Origin: Oscheius dolichura
Lineage: Eukaryota > Nematoda > Chromadorea > Rhabditida > Rhabditidae
Assembly: GCA_932521035.1 (NCBI GenBank)
Contig: OW051492.1
Span: 8,866,001 to 8,930,000, forward strand
Length of the DNA stretch: 64,000 nucleotides
Reading direction: 5' to 3'
The notes under the pieces are model-generated. The model searched no databases. It was not told the origin of the DNA and worked only from the letters and a program-made list of their open reading frames with translations. Positions 32,365 through 44,169 of the stretch are shown piece by piece (positions within the stretch are counted from its first letter, which is position 1; every line of letters begins with the position of its first letter). Made by a program: the position numbers and the translations under genes.

Positions 32365-34015
32365 ATGAAGTACCACCAGTTTATGGAATTACTCACAGAG
32401 ATAAAGATTCAAGTTATCCGAAAAGTAAGTCCTATTTTATGATGTCTCTTCTATAATCATTTTCTCCTTCCCAGTGCCGTCCAATGCCATATGTTCGCCT
32501 CCGTCGGGCATGCCAGTTTCTGGATGAATTCTGCGAAAAGAACAAGAAGGCCCTTGGTGTTTACTGTCATCCGGAGGATGCCCACCTGAAAATGACTGAT
32601 AGTTCTACCTGGCCAACTAGGTTCTATGCAGTGGCAGGCGCTTCTAAATTTTGTTTGACAAGGGAAAACATTTTTGCTATCAGGAATTCTCTGTCTGGAT
32701 TTGCCTTTGCTGAAGTTGAAATAGTAAGTTGCAAACAGTTGGGGCCATTAAAACGTATTTTCTAAATCTTCAGCATAGCGACACTAGCAACGAGTTCGAT
32801 GAGGCTTTGAACTATTTCCTTGAATCTTCCGCCGGTTTAAAAATCAAGATTTTGCGCTTATATAAAACGACAGCTGGTCAAGTTAAACGCGTGATGGGAA
32901 GCCCATGGACATTTTGGAAATTATATATAGGCAGTCATCAAAATATGAGAGCAATTGTGAATGTTATGAAGGTGAGCGGGGGTGAGCTCGGTCGTATCTC
33001 TCTATGTTCACAGAAACGAGATTGTATTAGTCTTTCTTGGCTGAAAAAAGAAGATGATGTGACTAAAGAAGAAGTTGTGGAATTGGCGAGAGGAAAGGAA
33101 GACGTTAGCTTATCGCCTTGGTGTCTGCCTGCATCATCCACCGTGAACGCTTTGAAGGCTATTATCCAGGTTGCTTTGTATTTTTTTTAAATGTATCATC
33201 TCAACGATAACGGTGTATACAAATAGTGGGCAGCTTCTCAAAGTACTTTTCTTTTAAAAAAAGTGTGTTCAGAACTGGAAAGAAGATGGGCACTTTCCAC
33301 GATATTTCAACCTAAATTGGAGAGAAGACAACAATTATAATGATAAGGACATTTCTGATTTCTACGCCGAATTACTGGGAATGAAGGCTATTCATTTTCA
33401 CACTTTTGAGGAATGTCGCCATACCCATGTAAGTCAATATTTTAAGGGTACTCAGCAACCCAGAAGAAGTACTGTAAGAGGTATAGTCCGCTTTCAACCT
33501 TGTGTTTTTTTTTTCCATTGGGAACCATTTGCGAACATAAAGAGCAAAAGTTGCCTGATTCTCAATTTGATTTTGAAATTCCGGCGTTTTTGTTTGCCAA
33601 ATTGTCAAATGGCCCCGTAGTGGAAATACCCGAGGTTGAAAACGGACTATATCTATTTTTCGTTGCGATTCTCACATATTTTTTTTACCATTTTATTTTA
33701 CAGAGCTCGAAATATGGCATCTGGATAAGAAAAGACGAAACCACCTGCGAGTGGCAATTTGTTTCGGTTGGAAGAATTAAATTCCCAACGGTATACATCC
33801 AATTCTCGTTCAAAACCGCAAAGACCTGTAGCGATCTTTGCCAATTGTTAATTGATCTTCTTAAAAAGGTCTATGAAAAAAATATTATCGATTTTTCCGC
33901 CTTATATGAAAGCTGCCAGGCTGGAAATTTGGAGGAAATCAAGAAGACCTTCTCTAATAACACGCGAATGTTATCGGATCCCTGTGCTTACAAATATAAC
34001 ACCTATCGTGATTAA
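32365..34015 (+). CDS. F-box-like protein
   Basis: Six exons (32365-32424, 32475-32723, 32774-32971, 33014-33169, 33273-33428, 33704-34015) join in phase to about 376 residues. The N-terminal F-box-like part is MKYHQFMELLTEIKIQVIRK plus CRPMPYVRLRRACQFLDEF. The C-terminal region has GQVKRVMGSPWTFWKLY, ISLSWLKKEDDVTKEEVVEL, DISDFYAELLGMKAIHF and YGIWIRKDETTCEWQFV. Same family and layout as the gene at 18643, with one more intron in the 3' half. It probably acts as a Skp1-bound ubiquitin-ligase adaptor (family inference). MITE family 2 lies in intron 5. Polyadenylation signal AATAAA at about 34035. Confidence 0.75.
33482..33652. mobile_element. MITE family 2 in F-box intron 5
   Basis: TATAGTCCGCTTTCAACCT at the left, GGTTGAAAACGGACTATAT at the right, internal GGCCCCGTAGTGGA. 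Confidence 0.75.
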
Positions 34016-34039
34016 TAGTTGCTATTGGTTTTGAAATAA

Positions 34040-35040
34040 AATTCTTTGTACTTTTCACTAGAGTAGAATGGACCTGGCACAAAGACATATCGATTGGTAA
34101 AATTGGCCCATACGGCCCTCCAAAAGGTTTTGGAGGCTGTTTATAGGATCCTATAGGATCACTGGCAAGTAAAAATTTTGAGATTTTTCACCCATTCTGA
34201 GGTCTATTCAGTCGTGTTCCCCCTTCTACAACGCTTACACATCTTTTCTAGGCCCTGTAGTTCCAAAGTTCGGAGCAAACATTCCTTTTTGTTGCCCGCC
34301 ACAAAGTGATAACCCTGAATCACTGAAGAGAACACTTAACAGTGATCTTAGATCCATCGTATTTATATCTATGACGAGATTGTAGTGAGGGGGGAGAAAA
34401 TTGAGGGAAACCGCCTCTAACTACTAGACAGACCGGTAAAGTAGGGGCTTGGCTATGTCAAGGGCAAGATTTTGATTCCAAGGGCAGAATATTGACCTCA
34501 AAGGGGAAAAGACTCCAAAAATGATAATATTTCAGTACCAATTATATTCAATCGTCATGCCAGTCGTCGTAACGTATCTTCGGAGGAAAGCGCGCCGTCA
34601 AACGGTAGTCAACGGCCATCAGGGGATGAACGACTACTTTAAAGAGCTCTCAAAAGTCTGGTAACCAGAATTCTAACAATTTCTGGTCCTTACATTACGG
34701 CGATCTTTCTAAACCATCTATTTCTATCAAATACTACCTCTGCAAATGAAATAAAACCATTTTGTTGTCATTTTTGTCGTGATTAATCTTCTTTTCAGTT
34801 TTGGCTGTCTAATTGTGGTGTTTTAGAGTTTTTTTGTTTTAGAGCCACAGTTCGACAGCAAGGGCAGTATACTGCCTCCTTCTCATCATGTCATCAAGGG
34901 GAAGGTGGAAGAGTGACTAACAGGAAGCTCCCTATCAAGAATGATCTTCTGCTCTCTTCCGGGGTTTCCGTATCACTCTAATCAGTGTCTGGAAGAGTTT
35001 AAAAGAGACAAATGGGCTTTATCTTCCTCCTGTTCCGTCT
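34040..35040. other. Interval without a gene
   Basis: No open frame with splice support. A small direct repeat (CCTATAGGATC) is at about 34147. Confidence 0.5.
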
Positions 35041-35043
35041 AAA

Positions 35044-35571
35044 ATGCGTTCTCTCTTCATTATTTCTGTATTTGTAGCGGTAGTGCTACGAGCAGATAGT
35101 AACCAATGGATCCGCTCCAACTATCACGACTGGCTGTTTTGCTGGTACAACACAATGCTACAGGTAAGTTTTCTCCATTTTCGAGTCATAGATCGTGCTA
35201 GGACCCTAGGATTGATACCCATTGGGTTCTGAAGCGACTGGGAACGACCTGTGAGGTCCATTTTTTTCCTTTCCATCAACCGTTGTAAAAGCTTCCTTAA
35301 TTCATTTTATTCCCTCCAGGACCTGTATACTGTATTCTTCCGATTTTGGAAGCGGTTGACCACTTGTTGGAAAGACGAGAACATTTTCTACAAGATTGGT
35401 GGAACAAACTTTAAAAAACAGACTCTTCTGGTCCGAGCTGGCCAGTTTTCAAAAGAGGCGGTCAATGGAGAACAGAGAAGCTTTTCTACGAGAAGACCAT
35501 TTCTAGTAGACGAGAAGCGAACAAGAACACAGAATAAAACAAGTAAAACGATTCAATTGCGAAAAACATAA
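35044..35571 (+). CDS. Small secreted protein, function unknown
   Basis: Two exons (35044-35163, 35320-35571) join in phase 0 to 123 residues. A signal peptide (MRSLFIISVFVAVVLRADS) is followed by a tryptophan-rich start (NQWIRSNYHDWLFCWYN) with one cysteine, a second cysteine at KRLTTCWKDEN, and a basic C-terminal third (SFSTRRPFLVDEKRTRTQNK). A short exported protein with possibly one disulfide; the basic end could hold processing sites. It resembles no family I know. An AATAAA overlaps the stop. Confidence 0.55.
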
Positions 35572-35668
35572 ATAAACACGAGAGTTTAACAAAAAACACA
35601 CATAAAAAGACATAAAACAATAAGAAGAGAGATCATTTGGCAAGGCCTTTATTATTTGGGCGGCTGCA

Positions 35669-38600
35669 TTACCCACTCTTGTCACTGCCGGTATCAGTTT
35701 CAGTCTGGTTCGAGGACTTTTTCGATTTCTGATTTGTGCTCTTCTTAGTCATCGGCTTGGACTTCTTCTTCTTCTTCTTCTTGTGGTCGTTGCTCTTCTC
35801 CGCCGTCGTCTCCTCCTTCTTCGTCGTCATCTGGCTGTCCTTGCCCGTCTCCGTCTCGCTGACCACGCTCATCGCACTCTTCAGCACCATCATCTTGCTC
35901 GTATTCAGCGGCAGGTCCTTCTTCTTTCCCTCGGCTTCCGTCTTCTCCGTCTTCTGGTCCATGTCCTCCATCGACTTCTCCGACAGCGGCGATCCATATT
36001 CGAAGTCAGGGCGGGGCATGTCATTCTGCTTGGCGTAGAGGGCCTCCTGATATTCAAAGAGTGGAGGCAGCGGCACGCCGACAGTCCTGTGCCAGAAGAT
36101 GTGCAGCTGCTTCTTGTCCAGCGCCTCCTTCAGCATCTTGTCCACGCGGTCCAAGTCATTGCGGAAAGTCACGCCCAGCGCCGCGACCTTCTTCTCCTTC
36201 TCGCCGACCTTCTTCTTATTCTTCTTTTGCTGCTCGTATTGCCACTCGTACATCGAGAGGAACTCGCGAAGCCACACCGACCAGGCGTCCTTCGGATTCG
36301 CGTGCATGCCAAACAGCGACCCATATCTCATGTAGATCCCTTCGACAAAGTCCTTCAGCTCCTCCTTGTTCTGTATTTCGAGCTTCTTCAGGGTGAAGTA
36401 CTTGATCATAGCTCCGACCATATTCACAATCAGCAGGTATTCCGTTGAATCCGTGTGGACCACAATGTTCTTCTCGTACTTCATCACGGCATAGACGACA
36501 TGGGTCCACGGAACGACGTGGGTCTTGTGAAGATTGCCGGGACAGCCGTCGGGCAGGATGATCTCCGTCAGCTCCACCTCCTGCTCGATCTCTTCCTTCT
36601 TCTTCTTATTCTTCATCGTGACAAGAGCCTTCGACGATTTGATGTGGAACGGCGTCTCCTTTGGCTTGGGACCATCCAGTCGAGTCACCTAAACAAGAAA
36701 GATTACTATAAAACGGACAAAGAAGCTCAAAATTGACCGGAGAAGGGAAAGAAACTGGCCCCTTCCGCTACAATACCCCATAAAATAACCAAAAAACTCA
36801 CCGAAATGGTGATATTACCCTTGACCATTTTCTTCTTCGTAATTCCGCTTCCAATGTGTAGCAGATGGGGCAAAGTCAGCTTTTCCGGCCACTTATTGCC
36901 CTTCTTCCTAGCCAATTTGGGCTTCGCCTCGCGATCACCGCCTTTGCCACTCTTTTCCTCCTTCTCATCGAATCGCTTGAACATCTTCTTCAATCCACCA
37001 TACAACGCCTCCAAGGTGTACCATTTGCTTTCGTAGTACAGGAAGACATGCCCAAACAAATACATCCGATTGTACGGGAATGTCCTGTCTGTAATAGATT
37101 ACATTATTAACAGAAAAAAATGGAGACATTTGGAGTTATTGATGTTTGGCGCGCCAAGATCAGTTCTGCGCGTATTGCGCGCCAAAAAGCTCCATTTCTC
37201 TAGCTTGCGACTGCTAAATGTTCCATAGAATAACTTTGCTAGGGCAATTTGACATGCGCAATCGAATGGCGTACTCAGAATTTCGAAAAGGTTCGACTAA
37301 AACTAACTATACGATGAAAAACAGCGATTGGGCGGGCAGCTTTCAAATTTGGCGCGTAATCCGCAATAAATCCTATAGAAAGGAGGACAAACTGACCAAA
37401 ATGAAGCTCCCTCTCTCGCTGCTGGGTAGTCAGCCATCTCCGCCACGAAATCACCGGCTGAGAGAGGAGCGCCTCCAGAATGAGAGTGGCATCTCTCCCC
37501 AGCATATCAATATCCTCCACATTCGGAAAGCGTTGATCAATGAGGGGACTGAACTCATAGTCTAAAGCACCACATTATAAAAAGGTTATAGTCCGGAAAC
37601 TAACCCTTCAAGCTTTGCAAAAAGCGCATCTTCTGCTTGTTCTTCTTCTTCTTGTACAGGCAGCAGGCGAGGAGGATGCCGCCGCCGACCAGGAGGAGGA
37701 GAACCAGGGCGGAGCCGGCAATAATCAGCAAAAGATCTAGAATAATTTGGATAATTAAGACCAAGAAATGGTGTAGTTACTTGTGATGCTGTCGTCCACT
37801 GTTCCACTGGTAGTTCCTTGGGCATAGGCACACGTCGGGTCAGCCGGGTCGGCACAGGCTTTGACGATCTTGGCCGGGAGAAAGGCCGCCAGATTGCTGT
37901 CCAGCTTCGGATTGTTGTCAATCTTCACGAGACCCTTCGTCAGTCCTCCAGTCATTGTCACATTTGGCCGGAGGGGCATCTTCAGCGACTTCAAGTTGGG
38001 ATTATTCGTAATCTGGAGGACCGGCGCTGAAATTTGACTGTATTCCACAGAATAGAGGGAATCCCCTACCGGATGAGCCAAAGATCTGCTCCAATTTGGG
38101 AAATTCCAGCTCGGAGAGACTCGTGCCGTCGATGATCAGCTTGCCCTTGATCTTCTTCAGGTTCTTGACCTTCTCCTGAGTGACGCTGTCCACCTTCAGC
38201 TCGCCGATAAAGTTCTCACAGTCCGTGCCGTTCAGCTCGTGGCAGATCTTGGCTAAAACACAAAATTCAATGGTAAAAGCATAGCTAAACATACGGCAAG
38301 CATCCGGATCTTTTCCAGTCACTGTAAACTCCGACTTGGAGAAGTAGGCCTCCGGACAGACGCGGGGATTATTCGTAAAGACGTGCTTCCCAGTGCATTG
38401 GAAACTAATCGTCTTGACAAAGGGAATATCCTCCATGAAGGTGCTCTCCATCTTCAGACAACCCTGGACAGACCTCAAATGGAGAAGGGACAGATCAGCA
38501 CCGGCGGGAATCTGCTTCAAGATCAAATCTCCCAAGATATGGGTACAGAAGCGAAGATCCTCCAGCTTGGTAATCTCCTGCGAAGGGCATTCCACTGCCG

Positions 38601-40461
38601 AATTGGCATAGTCGACGATGACCAGCTTTGCTGGCAAGGCGTTAATTTTCTCCAGCGTCAGCATTTTGTTCAGCCGTATGTTCAGCTGGGTAACCAAGTT
38701 CAGATTGGGCAACTCGATGTCGGTCAAGAGATCATTGTTAACAATCTTCAGCTCTAAAACAGGGATCAATTTTCCGGCGTCAATTAAAAATAGATACCTT
38801 TTGCTTGGAGCAAAGACGGCAAATTGAGCGTGGTCAAGGTCGGGCTCGTGATGGTGACGACAGACTTGATCATTTCCAGTTTATCCCGCTTGATCTGGTA
38901 CTCGTCCGTAAACCAGTGGCCAATGTCCCCGTCCACGTCGATGCTCTTACAGTAGTGGTACTTGTGGTCGATGTGTACCTTCGTTGTACACGAAATGGCT
39001 GAAATATTACCAATAGAACGTGGAAAATAGCGACAACTTACTGCAAGAACCATCAATCTCGAGCTTGGCCGGCGGCTGGGCAAAGTACTTCTCGACTGTT
39101 TCAAACTGTTCCCCGCAAAGACCTTCGTTCTTGCTGATCTCGGACGTGCCGCCACTTCTACAGCTGTCTTTTCCTTTCGCCGCGTTTGCCACAATGTTGA
39201 TGCCGTTCATATTCACACCAATGAGCTTCAGACAGGCGTCGTCATCGAGGGTCAAATCGCCAGTCAGCGTTCCACCAGACAGAATGAGATCCCCTTTGAT
39301 GGACTTGCACTGAGGCAATAGAGCAGCATCAGCCTTGTACGCCGAGTCATCAAATGGATCTTGGAAGCGGCATTCTGTAAAAGAAATGAATAGAAACGTG
39401 GGCAAATATGTGCTTATAGACGGAGACCCCAACTGAATTATCTCCCCAGGCTTGCGTCAAAGCCTGTGCCGACAAAACTTGGCGGGTAGGTCAGGTATGG
39501 TAGGTCCTAACCAAGGCCGACTTATCTTACAGGTTAAACCTGTCAATAGACCAAGTCTATACCGACCGCACGCGTCGCTTTCCACCTAGGCCGAGTCAAA
39601 ACGCATCAAGCCTGCAAGTGGAAGGACAACGTGGCCTTCGATCCATTCATGGCGCACCCCAACCGTGAAAATGGAGTAATCCGGGTTTGGACAGGAAAAG
39701 GTGACATAACCACAGGATATTCCCCCAAAGCCGGATCCCAAAATTTTCCCCAGTGGCTCAACCCAGACTCGGTTGATCCCGACCCAATGATAATAATGGC
39801 GTACGCGTACCACTAGTAGTGTATAAAACTAACCATTAGGTCCACTTTGGATGTAAACGTCAAACGATTCTCGGTCAACAATTGATTTGTTGATAGCATC
39901 AGTCGAAGCCGCGGCCAGTTGTGGATTGTTGTAGATCAGCATTTGAACTTTGCCCGTTCCTGTGTTCTGTATTTTCAGAGTGGCCGGTAGTTTGATTTCC
40001 TTCAGCTTGGGATTATTCCAAATGTTAATGAAAATTTCACCTAAAAACGAGTCAGTTGTTAGTTTACTCGAAATCCTACCATTGGAAGACTTTGCAGACT
40101 GCCAACTTTCAATTGATGCCAAATTGATAGCTTGAATTGCACTGTTTCCAGTCATTACAATAGCGCCGTAGATTGTGCTAATCAGCTGTCCACTGGTAGT
40201 CTTCTTTCCAAGAAATTGATCGAGAGTCGCTTGTCCAGCTTGCGAAAAGTCTAGGATCGGATACGAGAGATGGTAGCCAAATACAGGCTCCGTAGCATCG
40301 CATCCATTCGGTTCGGTGTCCTTCAGTACAAACGTGCCATTGATCTTGCTGCAGTCCAGCGCACCCGCACCCGCACCCGCACCGACACCGGCACCCGCAC
40401 CTGCACTCGCACCCGCACCAGCCACCAGCGAAAGTAACAGCCAAAGAAGAAGTCGTCCCAT
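35669..40461 (-). CDS. Receptor L-domain type I membrane protein
   Basis: About eleven exons join in phase from ATG at 40459-40461 to the stop at 35669-35671. Order: signal peptide (MGRLLLWLLLSLVAGAGA); a Gly-Ala repeat encoded by a GCACCC-type microsatellite; repeated receptor L-domain segments like those of insulin/EGF receptors (CKSIKGDLILSGGTLTGDL, then CTHILGDLILKQIPAGADLS and LRSVQGCLKM, NLKKIKGKLIIDGTSLSEL); a membrane span (LLLIIAGSALVLLLLVGGG) with KKKKNKQK behind it; a cytoplasmic region (RTFPYNRMYLFGHVFLYY, NPKDAWSVWLREFLSMYEW) and a long Lys/Ser/Thr tail. There is no kinase domain. It belongs with the nematode insulin/EGF-receptor L-domain (irld-type) proteins; the ligand is unknown. 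Intron at 39434-39830 carries repeat-like sequence. Confidence 0.8.
40359..40421. repeat. Coding GCACCC-type microsatellite
   Basis: Ten or so hexanucleotide units, in frame, encode the Gly-Ala run just after the signal peptide of the L-domain receptor. Confidence 0.85.
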
Positions 40462-40984
40462 CAGGAGAAGAGCCAATGATAGAATGACTAATAGGTAGCC
40501 ACGAACGCGACACGTCAATTCAGACCCATGGGTTGGGTCAACCGTTTTCGACCGTTTCTTTCCGGTTACCCCCAATTTTACTGCCGAAAAGCAGTTTTCT
40601 TCCTGTCAAGCGACCGTCGAGAAATCATTTTAGACCTTGCACCTGGTGGACGAACCCTTTCTTTCTTCACTTTGGGTCGTCCTGAAATTGCCCATATTCA
40701 GAAAAGAGAAGCAAGACCAAATGAAACTGAACGAGGTCACGGGAAATTTCTAGAGTCATACAAATCTTCCCCTTTTCTGATCTTCCAGTTTACCTCCTGG
40801 TTTTGAAACGTTTCACAGTTCAAACGGCAGCAAGCGGGCAATAGAACGGGGTGACACAGTGAGAGAGGGACTGTGTTTACCCAAAAAGAACGATCTGAAA
40901 TGAGGAATGATATAAAGGCGGCTCTGACTGTCTCCGGGCTATTCTTTGCAACCCGCCAGCCTGTTGAGCCAAAGGCGTGGAAAC

Positions 40985-41470
40985 ATATCGCCATTTCCGA
41001 CTTTTCTCGGATTTTTCGTGCTCAGCTTGGGAGAGGCCCTCTTGTGTTTGTTCTACGCCTATTATTTATCAGAATTTACCACTTTAGTCTGTAATACACA
41101 GTCTACTTTTGTCCGTAGCCTTCCTTTTTCCCTAAATGGAACTTTCGCCGGCTCACAGAGCTGTGAATACTTGGTGAGACCTAGAAATAAGACCAATTCC
41201 TCCTTTAGATTCTTTTCGACGACGGCACCTATCCTCTAGTCGATATAACCGCTTCCAACATCTACAGCAATGATATAATCAGTCTAAAAGGAGGAGAAGA
41301 AGGATTGCTACAGTAAGAAATACGGGAAATTTTGAGTTTAAAAGTGATTTTTAGACCAACAAATGGAACAAGGGACTTCGCCTTGAAGACGGCTCTCCTC
41401 CCCGCGGAATTTCTGACTTTGACAATCGGGACAGGAAGCTCTACCAGCCTTACTGTAAATATTATTATTG
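40985..41470 (+). pseudogene. CUB-like domain gene fragment
   Basis: Three exons join in phase: one ending SQSCEYL, one with ILFDDGTYPLVDITASNIYS and SLKGGEEGLLQ, and one with FALKTALLPAEFLTLTIGTG. They align by pattern with the CUB-like exons of the gene at 12.0-12.6 kb. No clear signal-peptide start is found and the gene stops at a dispersed repeat near 41500, so it is a fragment. Confidence 0.5.
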
Positions 41471-41549
41471 ATCAAAGGAATGGTAAGGTTTAGCCGCCTT
41501 TTTCGAATTCCCCTTTTCGGGAACGCCCATTTTTGGGGGTAGATAGGTG

Positions 41550-41645
41550 TTTCGAGTGTTTGTGTCTGTATCTCGGGCATTTCTTGCTCGATTTCAAAAA
41601 TACAAAGACCAAATTAGAGAGCACATCAAGCCGATTCGAATGAGC
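41550..41645. repeat. Dispersed repeat family 3, copy 3
   Basis: GTGTTTGTGTCTGTATCTCG, then GCATTTCTTGCTCGATTTC, AAAGACCAAATTAGAGAGCA and CATCAAGCCGATTCGAATGA. Confidence 0.6.
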
Positions 41646-41754
41646 CCTGTCATCTTTCAACAGCCCCGATAACAAATCTGTAGCCCCACACACTTTGCCT
41701 GAGGATAGTGACGCAGTATATTTGCGTCCTTTTCAGCGAATCTGACCGCCAATC

Positions 41755-43011
41755 AGCTGAATTTCACTCTTAATGCCGGAGATCAAGCGCTTTCCCAGCC
41801 GCTGAGGTCCATGGACCTAATGTCGCGCGTCCGGAAGAAATGACAGTTGGACAAGTTGAGCGGGTGATAGCGAATGCATAGAAAATTAGGAGACTGTCTA
41901 TAGGTAGCCGTGAAAATATGAAAGAGATTGTGAAGCTGGATGTTGTGAGGGTCAGTGTGGCGAAATTGGGTGAATAAAGATTGTTCTGTGTTGCCAGAAA
42001 AGGGATTCGATTAGTCTTTGTTGGATGGAAGACGAAGATGAGCTCGACGAGAACGAAATCGTGGAGCTGGCGAGAGGAAAAGAAAATATCTGGTTATCGC
42101 CTTGATGTCTGACGGCTTTCTCTGGACCGAACGCTTTAAAGACAATTATCAAGGTTTGGCAGAGATTTCTGAGATTTTTTGCAAAAACAAATGTTCAGAA
42201 TTGGAAAGCTGCAAGGCATTTTCCAAGAAGTTTTAGCATAGATTGGAAAGAAGGTCAAGATTATTGGGAGAAGGACATTTCCGAGCTCTACGCCGAATTA
42301 CTGGAAATGGAGGCTCTTCATTTTGACACTTTTGAAGAGTTCCGTCCTATTAATGTAGGTTTATTTTTAGAGAAGAGAGAGAGAGAGAAGCAGGGTGTTA
42401 CTGTAGTTTTTTATGTTTCTTTTTACAGCGTACGAAGCATGACATATGGATAAGGAAAGACGAAAATACGGAACAGTGGCAACTTGTTATGGTCAGAAGA
42501 GATTCCAGCTGTTGTATATACGTGCAGTTCACCTTCCAAATTTCGACGTCGCGTACTGCTATTGGTTCCCCAACCATACGCTGAATTGATGGCAACGGAC
42601 GCGACGTATTTCGGGAGCTTCCTGAAAGCTGAACCACGGCGACGTATCCAAAGTTCGGTATGTCAAAAATATGTAGCAGAAACCTCCTGATGGTCCTCTT
42701 GAAAACTGCACGATTAGAAAATAAAGGGGGGGGGGGGGGGGGGGGGCATTTGGATAAGGAAGGACGAAGACCTGGGAGAGTGGCAAATTCTTTACATTAG
42801 AAGAGTACAATACAAGCAAGTAAGCACCCTCGTCGACTTCTATTTTCAAACTGAAGCCACCCAAATTGATCTTTTCCTCCATTTGATGGAGCTGCTCAAT
42901 GTATTATATCCAGACCATTGTTTGATTATTCGCAGTTCTTTGAAACTTGCCTGAAGGAAAACTTGGAGGAAATCAAGGAGATCTTCTGTAAAATGGCCGT
43001 CACCACCTAAA
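41755..43011 (+). pseudogene. F-box-like gene lacking its head
   Basis: Pieces of exons 3-6 of the family are present: KRDSISLCWMEDEDELDE and EIVELARGKENIWLSP (then an in-frame TGA), HFPRSFSIDWKEGQDYWEKD, and two copies of the last-exon start (HDIWIRKDENTEQWQLVMV; IWIRKDEDLGEWQILYIRR) separated by a 21-base G run. No F-box exon is seen upstream. Several stops and shifts. Confidence 0.65.
42726..42746. repeat. Poly-G tract, 21 bases
   Basis: Uninterrupted G run between two copies of the F-box last-exon start. Confidence 0.95.
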
Positions 43012-43229
43012 GATTCCCTTTCCCCCTTTCTGATTACTGTAATGTCTCCTTTCAATTCATTTATTCCAAATAAAGCCGTCTCAATACGGGGAATTGACAA
43101 TATCCATGATCTCTCTCATATGCTGGGCCACTTCTACGTGTGCTTGATAGGGGAATCTTCCTTCAAGGACAAGGCGAGTGAAACTACAGTATGCACCCTT
43201 AAGCGGTTAACTCTCCTCAGTTTTAATAA

Positions 43230-44015
43230 TTAAATTACCAAAGACAGCTGATTAATTCCGACGATGACATGGCGGCCGTCTTTCATCTCCGTCAAGGGGC
43301 CTCCACTATCACCCTAAAATTGAAAATTTCTCTATCTTTTTTCCAAAATGCCGTACCTCGCAGATGGCAGATGATTTATCATCATAATTGGTGCATATCT
43401 TCTGTTGTTCTCGTGAACTAGGGCACGGTATCCGCGCTCCAGCGAGAGCAAATCGCAGACGGGTATTCGTCCGCCGTTCGGAGGGATCTTTAAAGTCGTT
43501 GTTGCTTCCATAGCCGGTGACATAGAGCTTGACTTCATTCCAATAGGTACTGTAGAGGAGGGGAAGTGTGGGGAGACAGACGGGAATTCCATCAGCGACT
43601 TCACGGTCCAGTTCCAGGACGGCGATATCGAGCAACTCATTACAACCTTGAGCGACATAACGGTCAAGCAGATGGATTCTGGAAACGTGTATTACGGTAA
43701 GATTACTGTAATTTGGGCTTACTTCGTGACGCTGTACTCCGAGTCAGGCTCACACTGCTCTTTGGAGTCTAGGGTACCGTAACAGACTTTCACATCTCCC
43801 GGCGTGTTACCGAGTCTGAAATTACCGTATTCAATTAAAAATACGAATTTACACTTTATAACAGTGAGCACCCCGGGTTGCGAAACAATGGCCGGCTGTG
43901 AGGACATGCTTCTTACTGATCAGGGAGCCGGTACACGGATTATTAATTGGGCCAACACGGACAATCCAGGGGAACGGCTTCTCCATCTCGTTTCCTCCAA
44001 GAACCTTCAAAAATG
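43230..44015 (-). CDS. Trypsin-like serine protease (S1 family)
   Basis: Four exons join in phase. The mature N-terminus is KVLGGNEMEKPFPWIVRVG; catalytic histidine in LISKKHVLTAGHCFA, aspartate in NELLDIAVLELDREVADG, serine in CEGDSGGPLTEMKDG. All three residues of the charge relay are present, so it should be active. The donor after CYKV (GTAAAT) is the one that preserves frame. An activation peptide and signal peptide are expected for an S1 protease, but no clear first exon was found upstream of 44015, where a T run (44030) and the tail of a damaged F-box-like gene lie. The C-terminus (HVIVGINQLSLVI) is short for the family; most have another 20-30 residues, so the end may be truncated. 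Confidence 0.75.
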
Positions 44016-44169
44016 AGGATTTTTTTTTTGATACATGGTTGTCATTATTGCTTATATTGGTTATATGTATCGGGCTCTTTTACGCAAGGAAAGGACAAAC
44101 GGCAGCGACTTTTCGAAGCCGGAATTATCATAAAAAGGAAGCTAAAAAAGTGCGATTAAAAGGGGAAAA

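Noticed and set aside
35783-36448. A 221-codon plus-strand open frame
   Set aside because: It lies antisense to the Lys-rich tail of the L-domain receptor; its Leu/Arg-rich product is what the complement of such codons gives, and no start or splice context supports it.
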